Shown one piece after another: positions 1 through 5,131 of a stretch of 5,131 bases of DNA. Under the pieces are notes generated by a model, which worked only from the letters and a program-made list of their open reading frames with translations, did not search any database and had not been told where the DNA came from. Source of the stretch: an uncultured Prevotella sp. (GTDB taxonomy: Bacteria > Bacteroidota > Bacteroidia > Bacteroidales > Bacteroidaceae); NCBI GenBank assembly GCA_947095945.1, contig CAMUQM010000147.1:1-5131 (forward strand). Reading direction: 5' to 3'. The translations under genes were made by a program, and so were the position numbers. Position 1 is the first letter of the stretch; each line of letters begins with the position of its first letter.

Positions 1-1142
1 GAGTCAGCACTTGACTCACCATTCCCCTTTGTGTAAGCCTCTGGATAGGAAGTGATACCCTGATAAAGTGGGAGGAACACACCGAGGTCTGCCATTCCCA
101 TTGCAACATAGTTGACACAACCGATAGCCTGTGGCAGTTCTGGGCGTACCTGCAGGAGGTGGGTTTGTGTGGTACGGAAGATAGAAACTGGGCGGTAAGG
201 CTCCTTAGGATTGCTATTGAGATATGGATCATGCTCCGTATTATCGTAGTGGAAGCGGAATGCGGTGCGGAGTTCGGTCAGTGTGACCTTATGTGCAGCC
301 TTAGCAAAGACAGGGAAAGTGTTCTTTGTTACGTCATTCTTGATTTCTGGAGAGAATAACTGCTGCAATCCCCATACACGTGGGTAGTTATAGGTGGTAT
401 CGAGTTTGATATCACGTGCGTAAGCCTCATGGAAATCGAAGGCACCCTGTGAAGGATTGTAGAGTCCATGCTTCTCTGCAAACTCAATTAAGTCGGCTGA
501 TGCAAGATAATTCTCCTTGTCGTTTGGATCGTAGGTGCGGAAACGACTCTGGTTACCTGTTACGAAGTACTGATCCTTTGGCATACGGCAAGCTAACCAA
601 CGATGGCCGCAAGCTGTCTCCAAATACCATATTTCCTTGCTATCAACAAAGCCGATACCGAAGCCTTCAGCAATACCATACTTCTCAATGAGCATACCCA
701 AACGCTCAACACCTTCACGGGCAGTGTGGATGTAAGGTAGGGTAATGTTGAAGACAGAGTTTTCTGCCACACCATTCTCTACCAATGGGTCGTGTTTCAA
801 TACCTCGTCATTGCTGAAGATACTTTCTGTAGCACTCATGCCGACACCTGCTGTGTTGAAACCAGCACTGCCCCAATGGCTGTGGAGATTATACGGAGAA
901 AGGGCAGAATAGCCCAAAGCCTTCTCTGGAAGTTCACAACGGAAAGGACTATCTTTGGCAACGAACTTGCGTGGACCATTGTCCGTATCTTCGAATATCT
1001 CGTAGTTCTTAGCTTCCATAGCGTCCCAGTCTTCTGAACGCGCTACTATCATAGAACCATCAGCGGTCTGTTCTTGTCCGACGATGATGGTTGTACACTC
1101 TGATGGGAGTTTGTGCTCTATTTGCACATTGTTTGTTTTCAT
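1..1142 (-). CDS. C69-family dipeptidase (PepD-like), N-terminal 380 codons, 3' end outside window
   Basis: This is a cysteine dipeptidase of peptidase family C69 (Ntn-hydrolase fold, related to Lactobacillus PepDA), expected to split dipeptides to free amino acids. The frame is open from ATG at 1142 to the left edge (380 codons plus 2 nt). Seen motifs: SECTTIIVG with Cys16 as the probable N-terminal nucleophile, followed by ADGSMIVARSEDWD (27-40); GFNTAGVGMSATES (94-107); AREGVERLGMLIEKYG (141-156); IWYLETACGHRW (171-182); and RPVSIFRTTQTHLLQ (317-331). In the family the nucleophile becomes N-terminal by removal of the residues before it, so residues 1-15 would be a short propeptide. They are hydrophilic, with no signal peptide, which suggests a cytoplasmic enzyme. 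There is no in-frame Met between the start and Cys16, so this start is well supported. No Shine-Dalgarno is visible. The family assignment is strong; the substrate range is not known. PepDA is about 470 residues, so part of the C-terminus is missing from view. Confidence 0.93.
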   Translation of the reverse strand, partial: MKTNNVQIEHKLPSECTTIIVGQEQTADGSMIVARSEDWDAMEAKNYEIFEDTDNGPRKFVAKDSPFRCELPEKALGYSALSPYNLHSHWGSAGFNTAGVGMSATESIFSNDEVLKHDPLVENGVAENSVFNITLPYIHTAREGVERLGMLIEKYGIAEGFGIGFVDSKEIWYLETACGHRWLACRMPKDQYFVTGNQSRFRTYDPNDKENYLASADLIEFAEKHGLYNPSQGAFDFHEAYARDIKLDTTYNYPRVWGLQQLFSPEIKNDVTKNTFPVFAKAAHKVTLTELRTAFRFHYDNTEHDPYLNSNPKEPYRPVSIFRTTQTHLLQVRPELPQAIGCVNYVAMGMADLGVFLPLYQGITSYPEAYTKGNGESSAD

Positions 1143-1182
1143 AAGCTTGAAAGTCTTAGTTTTTGTTGTTAATTACTGACGA

Positions 1183-1215
1183 CAAAAATAGCAAATATTT
1201 GCGAAAGCAGAGAAA
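1183..1215 (-). promoter_or_regulatory. Candidate Bacteroidota-type promoter for the C69 dipeptidase
   Basis: On the minus strand TATTTTTG (1190-1183) fits the -7 consensus TAnnTTTG exactly. A weak -33 match, TTTC (1215-1212), lies 21 bp upstream. Transcription would begin near 1176, leaving a leader of roughly 35 nt before the ATG at 1142. A second perfect -7 match (1233-1226), part of a repeated GACAAAAATA, lacks a -33 partner at the right distance. The choice between the two is inference, and A-tracts make chance matches likely. Confidence 0.5.
1191..1202. repeat. Perfect 12-bp palindrome GCAAATATTTGC, possible operator
   Basis: The sequence reads identically on both strands and touches the -7 element of the candidate dipeptidase promoter, between the -33 and -7 boxes. 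That is a usual place for a repressor operator. The palindrome is seen directly. Its role as a protein-binding site is inference, and AT-rich palindromes of this size also occur by chance. Confidence 0.4.
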
Positions 1216-1240
1216 GATGGAATGACAAAAATATAAAAGA

Positions 1241-1291
1241 GTATCGTTTTAAGGTATAAAATACTCAATAATTATTACTGTATCGTTTTAA
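1241..1291. repeat. 12-bp direct repeat GTATCGTTTTAA, two copies
   Basis: Perfect copies lie at 1241-1252 and 1280-1291, with start points 39 bp apart. A 6-bp inverted pair, GAGTAT (1239-1244) and ATACTC (1261-1266), overlaps the first copy. Two exact 12-mers this close are unlikely by chance even in AT-rich DNA. They could be paired regulator sites upstream of the dipeptidase or remnants of a duplication; the sequence does not say which. Confidence 0.5.
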
Positions 1292-1529
1292 CGGAAGAAT
1301 AGTAGTTGATTATTTAGTAAAAACATAGTCAAGCCAGTTAACAGTCTATTGATAATCATTCTCGGCCATAGTAAAGCTTTTCTTTTTATCATCTGAAAGA
1401 TAGGTGAGATTGTGAAAAATCATTACATAATTCAGAGCGAAACATCTATAAACTAAGGCAAAAATACGTATAAAAAGCAAGTTCGTAACCAACAGTAAAT
1501 CAAGTTGTTATAAAGTAGTGCAAGAAAAG

Positions 1530-1639
1530 GTGCTTAATTGGACTTCAAAAGGGCGTTAGTAAAGGTCTTAAAGGGCATCTTTTGCAAGTCAATTAGGCAT
1601 CTTTTAAAAGCCAAAAGAGCATATATTGGCTTTGGACTA
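1530..1639. repeat. Degenerate 22-bp-period intergenic repeat with inverted copies
   Basis: The stretch can be cut into five consecutive 22-bp units starting at 1530, 1552, 1574, 1596 and 1618. Units at 1574 and 1596 both begin GGCATCTTTT and continue with an AAGYCAA core; the others are more diverged. The first unit (1530-1551) is an inverted version: its reverse complement matches 1579-1600 at 16 of 22 positions without gaps. A perfect 8-bp inverted pair, AAAGCCAA (1607-1614) and TTGGCTTT (1626-1633), with an 11-bp loop lies at the right end. The element resembles intergenic repeats I recall from oral Prevotella genomes, but this was not checked. It is too diverged for a CRISPR array. Confidence 0.6.
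1607..1633. repeat. 8-bp perfect inverted repeat (stem-loop) within the intergenic repeat
   Basis: AAAGCCAA and TTGGCTTT can pair across an 11-base loop. The next outward bases do not pair and no U-tract follows immediately, so this is not a convincing intrinsic terminator. It is best read as part of the repeat element. Confidence 0.45.
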
Positions 1640-1727
1640 CGTGAAAATAGTTTACAAATATCAATAAATACGGGAGCAAGTTGTTTGTAGAAGATAGAAA
1701 AGTTCGTGCCAATTTATCGGTTTTTAT

Positions 1728-1758
1728 TTTGCTGTTCATGTGGTTTACAGTACCTTTG
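1728..1758 (+). promoter_or_regulatory. Bacteroidota-type promoter for the pdxK operon
   Basis: TTTG at 1728-1731 and TACCTTTG at 1751-1758 match both elements of the Bacteroidota consensus (TTTG, 19-21 bp, TAnnTTTG), with a 19-bp spacer. Transcription should begin around 1763-1767, giving a leader of roughly 15-20 nt before the ATG at 1782. This excludes translation from an in-frame GTG at 1740. No other promoter is evident between here and the ABC gene, so it may serve all three genes. Confidence 0.75.
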
Positions 1759-1781
1759 TAGTCCAATTGAAGAAAGATATA

Positions 1782-2600
1782 ATGAGTAAGAAACATATAC
1801 TTCTTGTTAATGATATTGCAGGATACGGAAAGGTTGCAACAGCAGCGATGCTCCCTATCTTGTCCTACTTGGGACATCCAGTTTATAATCTTCCTACGGC
1901 GTTGGTATCAAATACGCTCGACTATGGTAAGTTCAATATTCTTGAAACAACCGACTATATTAAGGGCGTATTCCCAGTGTGGAAGGAACTTGGCTTTAGT
2001 TTCGATGCGATTGCGACAGGCTTTATTGCTTCAGAGCGACAGGCAAAATTGGTGGCAGACTATTGTCGTGAACAGGCTGAACGTGGTACGACAATCTTTG
2101 TAGATCCGATTATGGGTGATGAGGGAAAGCTCTATAATGGTGTTACGCCAGCAACAATCAACTCAATGCGTGAGATGATTAGCGTTGCCGACCTTACTTT
2201 CCCTAATTATACAGAGGCTTGTTATCTTACTTCAAGTAAGTATGATGAGAAAGGAGTAAACTTCGATGAAGCTAAAAGACTACTTGATGCTTTACGCTTG
2301 ATTGGTACAAAATCGGCAATGATTACTTCTATTCTTGTTGATGGTACCCCTTCTGTTGTAGGGTATAACCATGTGACGGACGAGTATTTTACACTGCCTT
2401 ACACAGAGATTCCTGTACATTTCCCGGGCACGGGCGATATCTTCTCGGCTATCCTCATTGGTCATCTGTTAGATGGAGAACTACTGATTCCAAGTACACA
2501 GAAGGCCATTGATGGCGTTTATAAACTAATTGACCTCAATAAAGACAACGAAGACAAAAACAAGGGAATCCCTTTGGAGAAATATCTTGGGGTCTTGTAA
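1782..2600 (+). CDS. pdxK: Pyridoxal/pyridoxamine kinase (PdxK/PdxY type, ribokinase-like fold)
   Basis: The product phosphorylates pyridoxal, pyridoxine or pyridoxamine with ATP, feeding the pyridoxal 5'-phosphate salvage pathway in the cytoplasm. It is 272 residues, within the usual range for bacterial B6 kinases. Seen: an N-terminal substrate-side motif NDIAGYGKVA (10-19); TALVSNTLDYGKF, the equivalent of the TVQFSNH..YGKW stretch of PdxY; DPIMGDEGKLYNG (108-120), which binds Mg-ATP in the family; PNYTEA (141-146); and the anion-hole motif FPGTGDIFSA (214-223) with Asp219 as the probable catalytic base. The start at 1782 is preferred over the GTG at 1740 because the promoter -7 element lies between them and the family begins with the KKHILLVND strand; a purine-rich AGAAAG precedes it. 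It is first in a close-packed rightward run, 9 bp before the transporter. Which B6 vitamer is preferred, or whether a pyrimidine such as hydroxymethylpyrimidine is used, cannot be told from sequence. Confidence 0.9.
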   Translation: MSKKHILLVNDIAGYGKVATAAMLPILSYLGHPVYNLPTALVSNTLDYGKFNILETTDYIKGVFPVWKELGFSFDAIATGFIASERQAKLVADYCREQAERGTTIFVDPIMGDEGKLYNGVTPATINSMREMISVADLTFPNYTEACYLTSSKYDEKGVNFDEAKRLLDALRLIGTKSAMITSILVDGTPSVVGYNHVTDEYFTLPYTEIPVHFPGTGDIFSAILIGHLLDGELLIPSTQKAIDGVYKLIDLNKDNEDKNKGIPLEKYLGVL

Positions 2601-2609
2601 CAAATAATT

Positions 2610-4271
2610 ATGGACTGGATTAGCGGACTATTTGCCATCCCTTCTGCGCTGCAGGCAGTTGTAGTCCTCTCACTTGTTTGTACGGTGGGCTTGGGCTTAG
2701 GCAAAATTAGAGTAGCAGGCATATCACTTGGTATAGCCTTCGTATTCTTTTTCGGTATTGCCGCAGGTAGTTTTGGCTTGCGCGTAGATGAGCAGATGCT
2801 TAACTACTGCGAAACTTTCGGATTGGTCATCTTCGTCTATACGCTCGGACTGAGTGTAGGACCGAACTTCTTTGGTTCTTTCCGACATGAAGGAACCTTG
2901 TTCAATCTCTGGGGATTGGGTGTCATCCTCTTGGGTACGGCGATGGCTGTAGCACTCTCTTATGCTATGAATGTACCTATGGTCGACATGATTGGTATCC
3001 TCTGTGGAGCAACGACCAATACGCCTGCATTAGGTGCTGCGCAACAAGCTTTGCAGCATATAGGACAGAGCGGAGGTACGGCTGCGTTGGCAACGGCTGT
3101 TACCTATCCGTTAGGTGTAGTTGGTGTTATCTTCGCAATGATATTTATTCGTAAATTCTTTGTCAAGCCTTCTGACTTAGTTGTACACTCAGGGGCTGAA
3201 GATGATCATACTTATATCGGACAGTTTGTTGTTCTTAATCCAGCCATTAATGGTAAGACGATTGCAGAGATAGCACAAGGAACGCATCGAAAGTTCATTA
3301 TCTCTCGTATTTGGCGTGGTGATGATGTGATTGTTCCGATGAGTACAACGGTGTTACAAGCCAATGATAATCTGCTTGTAGCAATGAAACGCGACGAAGT
3401 TCCAGCCATGGAGATTCTCTTCGGACAGAAGGTTAATCGCGACTTAAACAAGGAGCAGGTGGATTGGAACCATCTTGATGAAAAGGTGGAGAGCCGTGTT
3501 ATCGTCTTGTCAAAGAGTATGTTGAACGGTAAAAAGCTCGGACAGCTTCATTTGCGTGAGGCTTATAATGTCAATGTGAGCCGTATTCTCCGTGGTGATA
3601 TTAAGCTACTTGCAACGCAAGACCTTGTTATTCGTTATGGTGACCGCCTTACCTTGGTAGGTCAGCCAGAGGCAATTGATCAGGCAGAACACTTCTTGGG
3701 CAACTCTGTTAAGACCCTTAACGAGCCTAACCTTGCCGTTATCTTCCTCGGAATGCTCCTTGGTTTGGCGTTAGGAACAATCCCTATCACCCTTCCGGGT
3801 ATGGATTCACCTATCCGTTTGGGTATTGCTGGTGGTCCTATCATCATGGGAATCCTTGCCGGAGCCTTTGCCCCTCGTTTGCATTTCATTGCTTATACAA
3901 CGCGTAGTGCTTCCCTCATGCTTCGTAAGTTGGGACTTTCCCTTTACCTTGCGTGCCTTGGTTTGGATGCTGGAAAGGATTTCCTCGATATCGTTGTGCG
4001 CCCAGAAGGTTTGCTTTGGATAGGTTTAGGCTTTGTACTGACAGTTGTTCCTATCATTATTGTAGGCTTGATAGCTCTGCGATTGAAGAAGTTTGACTTT
4101 GGTACTATCTGTGGAATCCTTTGTGGTTCGATGGCTAATCCAATGGCGTTGGGCTATGCAAACGATACAATAAAGGGCGAGACAAGTAACATTAGTTATG
4201 CTTCGGTTTATCCTTTGGGTATGTTTGCGAGGGTTATCATTGCACAGGTGTTAGTGATGTTCTTTGTTTGA
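2610..4271 (+). CDS. Aspartate:alanine exchanger (AAE/AspT, YidE/YbjL) family transporter with two RCK_C domains
   Basis: This is an inner-membrane secondary transporter of 553 residues, close to AspT in length. Layout: hydrophobic helices at about 9-30, 35-57, 67-84, 97-118 and 161-181; a cytoplasmic part at about 198-366 with two TrkA-C/RCK_C modules (NPAINGKTIAEI.. at 210 and SKSMLNGKKLGQL.. at 301, the second ending LTLVGQPEAIDQAEHFLG); then helices at about 373-393, 402-422, 437-455, 466-488 and 532-552. The two membrane halves are duplicates: GILCGATTNTPALGAA (129-144) mirrors GILCGSMANPMALGYA (502-517), and YPLG occurs at 166 and 534. These are probably the re-entrant, substrate-binding parts. 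Known members exchange aspartate for alanine or export succinate; the substrate here is unknown. RCK_C domains often sense small ligands, so the transporter may be gated. It starts 9 bp after the kinase and probably shares its transcript; no Shine-Dalgarno is visible. Confidence 0.92.
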   Translation: MDWISGLFAIPSALQAVVVLSLVCTVGLGLGKIRVAGISLGIAFVFFFGIAAGSFGLRVDEQMLNYCETFGLVIFVYTLGLSVGPNFFGSFRHEGTLFNLWGLGVILLGTAMAVALSYAMNVPMVDMIGILCGATTNTPALGAAQQALQHIGQSGGTAALATAVTYPLGVVGVIFAMIFIRKFFVKPSDLVVHSGAEDDHTYIGQFVVLNPAINGKTIAEIAQGTHRKFIISRIWRGDDVIVPMSTTVLQANDNLLVAMKRDEVPAMEILFGQKVNRDLNKEQVDWNHLDEKVESRVIVLSKSMLNGKKLGQLHLREAYNVNVSRILRGDIKLLATQDLVIRYGDRLTLVGQPEAIDQAEHFLGNSVKTLNEPNLAVIFLGMLLGLALGTIPITLPGMDSPIRLGIAGGPIIMGILAGAFAPRLHFIAYTTRSASLMLRKLGLSLYLACLGLDAGKDFLDIVVRPEGLLWIGLGFVLTVVPIIIVGLIALRLKKFDFGTICGILCGSMANPMALGYANDTIKGETSNISYASVYPLGMFARVIIAQVLVMFFV

Positions 4272-4289
4272 TAGATTCTTTGTGTCGCA

Positions 4290-5000
4290 ATGATTATCAG
4301 TTTATCTCATCTATCAGTAGGCTATTCGCTTTCCCATCCCGTTATCTCTGATATTGATTTAGAGTTAAAGAGTGGGCAGTTATCATGTCTGATAGGGGAG
4401 AATGGAATTGGTAAATCAACTCTTTTGAAAACACTTACAGGCTTTCTTCCAAAATTGAAAGGTAGCCTTTTGTTGGATAATCGTGATATAACGTCATTCT
4501 CTCAGCACCAACTTGCACGGCAGGTGAGTATTGTCTTGACTCAGAAACCTGATGTTCAGAATCTCACGATAGAAGAGATAATAGGCTTGGGAAGGTCGCC
4601 TTATACCGGCTTCTTTGGTCGCTTGCGTGCCGAAGATCGCAAGGTTGTTGATGATGCAATCGCTACGATGGGTATTGAAAAGCTGAGAGGGAGAATGATT
4701 CAAACCCTTTCTGATGGCGAAAGACAGAAGGTGATGATTGCGAAAGCATTCGCTCAAGAGACACCAATCATCTTACTTGATGAGCCAACGGCCTTTCTTG
4801 ACTTCCCTTCTAAGGCTGAAACCTTCCAGTCTTTACAGCGAATGGCACACGAAAGAGATAAGATTATCCTCCTTTCAACCCATGACTTAGAACTTGCTGT
4901 GCGCTTTGCTGATAGCTTGTTGGAGGTGAAAGCGGGTACGTTAAAGGCTGTGTCAGCAACGGAAGTGAAGGCTTCTATAAGCGCAATCATAGACGGTTAA
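4290..5000 (+). CDS. ABC transporter ATP-binding protein, iron-siderophore/hemin/cobalamin type (FecE/BtuD-like)
   Basis: This is the ATP-hydrolysing subunit of an ABC importer, on the cytoplasmic face of the inner membrane; 236 residues, slightly shorter than typical FecE/BtuD proteins. All core motifs are present: Walker A GENGIGKST (36-44); Q-loop Gln85; signature LSDGERQKV (140-148), with Asp and Glu in place of the second Gly and Gln of LSGGQ, a known variation in this subfamily; Walker B IILLDEP (160-166) with catalytic Glu165; D-loop FLD (169-171); and switch His198 in STHDL. The NLTIEEIIGLGRSPYTGFFGR stretch after the Q-loop resembles the V.....GR.P....... region of the FecCD-partner ATPases. 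It starts 18 bp after the transporter gene without a visible Shine-Dalgarno and probably belongs to the same transcript. No permease or binding protein is in view, so the cargo (iron chelate, heme or cobamide) is inference from subfamily. Confidence 0.9.
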   Translation: MIISLSHLSVGYSLSHPVISDIDLELKSGQLSCLIGENGIGKSTLLKTLTGFLPKLKGSLLLDNRDITSFSQHQLARQVSIVLTQKPDVQNLTIEEIIGLGRSPYTGFFGRLRAEDRKVVDDAIATMGIEKLRGRMIQTLSDGERQKVMIAKAFAQETPIILLDEPTAFLDFPSKAETFQSLQRMAHERDKIILLSTHDLELAVRFADSLLEVKAGTLKAVSATEVKASISAIIDG

Positions 5001-5081
5001 GACTTGCTTTTGCGTGCCTTTCGCTTGTTTCTTCAATCCTACACGAAATAAATAAAACATTAAAATAAATAGAAAGAACTT
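5001..5081 (+). other. 81-bp gap between the ABC ATPase gene and the next gene
   Basis: The gap is AT-rich toward its right end. I find no stem-loop followed by a T-tract and no TAnnTTTG -7 element, so transcription may simply continue into the next gene. A purine-rich AGAAAG stands at 5071-5076, a few bases before its start codon, and may act as a weak ribosome binding site. Confidence 0.4.
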
Positions 5082-5131
5082 ATGAAAAAGAATGTATGGA
5101 TAGCTCCTATCGTCCTTGTACTTGCTTTAAT
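5082..5131 (+). CDS. Start of an unidentified gene with signal-like N-terminus, 5' fragment only
   Basis: ATG at 5082 opens a frame of 16 codons plus 2 nt that runs off the right edge: MKKNVWIAPIVLVLAL. Two lysines followed by a hydrophobic run are typical of a signal peptide, a lipoprotein leader or a first membrane helix. AGAAAG lies just upstream. It is in the same direction as the ABC ATPase gene and 81 bp after it. A substrate-binding lipoprotein or another exported protein would fit the context, but 16 residues are not enough to name a family. Confidence 0.6.
   Translation, partial: MKKNVWIAPIVLVLAL

Larger units (their letters stand above)
1143..1781. other. Divergent intergenic region without a gene
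   Basis: About 640 bp, AT-rich, between the leftward dipeptidase and the rightward B6 kinase. No reading frame here has a recognisable protein, and I see no tRNA or rRNA. Contents from left to right: dipeptidase promoter and palindrome (1183-1215); a direct repeat of GTATCGTTTTAA (1241-1252 and 1280-1291); a stretch at about 1292-1529 in which I see nothing specific; a degenerate 22-bp repeat array (1530-1639); and the kinase promoter (1728-1758). Confidence 0.85.

Noticed and set aside
159..1037. Several plus-strand and short minus-strand reading frames inside 1-1142
   Set aside because: They are out of frame with, or antisense to, the long continuous C69 peptidase frame, which carries conserved family motifs; the short products resemble nothing I recognise.
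1459..1466. Third perfect TATTTTTG -7-like match on the minus strand
   Set aside because: No -33 element at a suitable distance, about 320 bp from the gene, and such matches are expected in A-rich DNA.
1607..1633. Stem-loop as an intrinsic terminator
   Set aside because: No T-tract follows the stem on either strand in the usual position and no gene ends nearby.
1530..1639. Regularly spaced repeats as a CRISPR array
   Set aside because: The units are contiguous, degenerate and partly inverted, with no unique spacers between identical repeats, and no cas genes are visible.
1593..1877. Minus-strand frame of 94 codons across the intergenic repeat and the start of the B6 kinase gene
   Set aside because: It overlaps the promoter and 5' end of a well-supported gene on the other strand, and its translation has no recognisable family pattern.
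5001..5040. Repeated CTTG/CTTT segments after the ABC ATPase gene as a terminator
   Set aside because: The segments are direct rather than inverted repeats and cannot form a stem followed by a T-tract.

Overview
The window most likely comes from a member of the Bacteroidota, probably Prevotella or a close relative. Three things suggest this: start sites without strong Shine-Dalgarno sequences; promoter elements of the Bacteroidota type (TTTG about 19-21 bp before TAnnTTTG) in front of both outward-facing genes; and an AT-rich intergenic repeat that resembles elements I remember from oral Prevotella genomes. The genus call rests on memory and was not checked by a search.

Layout. Positions 1-1142 (minus strand) hold the N-terminal 380 codons of a C69-family dipeptidase that runs off the left edge. 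Positions 1143-1781 form a divergent, AT-rich intergenic region of about 640 bp. It contains a candidate promoter for the dipeptidase with a perfect 12-bp palindrome inside it, a 12-bp direct repeat, a degenerate array of five 22-bp units containing inverted copies, and a well-formed promoter for the rightward genes. From 1782 onward all genes face right: a PfkB/PdxK-type vitamin B6 kinase (1782-2600), a 553-residue aspartate:alanine exchanger-family membrane transporter with two internal RCK_C (TrkA-C) domains (2610-4271), an ABC-transporter ATPase of the iron-siderophore/cobalamin type (4290-5000), and the first 16 codons of a gene whose product begins with a signal-like or membrane segment (5082 to the right edge).

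How the genes may work together. Gaps of 9 and 18 bp, with no promoter or terminator visible between them, suggest that the kinase, exchanger and ABC ATPase share one transcript from the promoter at 1728-1758. The kinase would supply pyridoxal phosphate precursors. The exchanger family trades amino acids or dicarboxylates across the inner membrane. The ATPase should power an importer whose permease and binding protein are not in view. Any shared physiology (B6 salvage, amino-acid metabolism, cofactor or metal uptake) is inference from gene order.

I do not see a clearly new biological system. The protein-coding genes belong to known families. The least explained part is the intergenic repeat at 1530-1639, its inverted matches at the kinase transcription start region, and the palindrome in the dipeptidase promoter.
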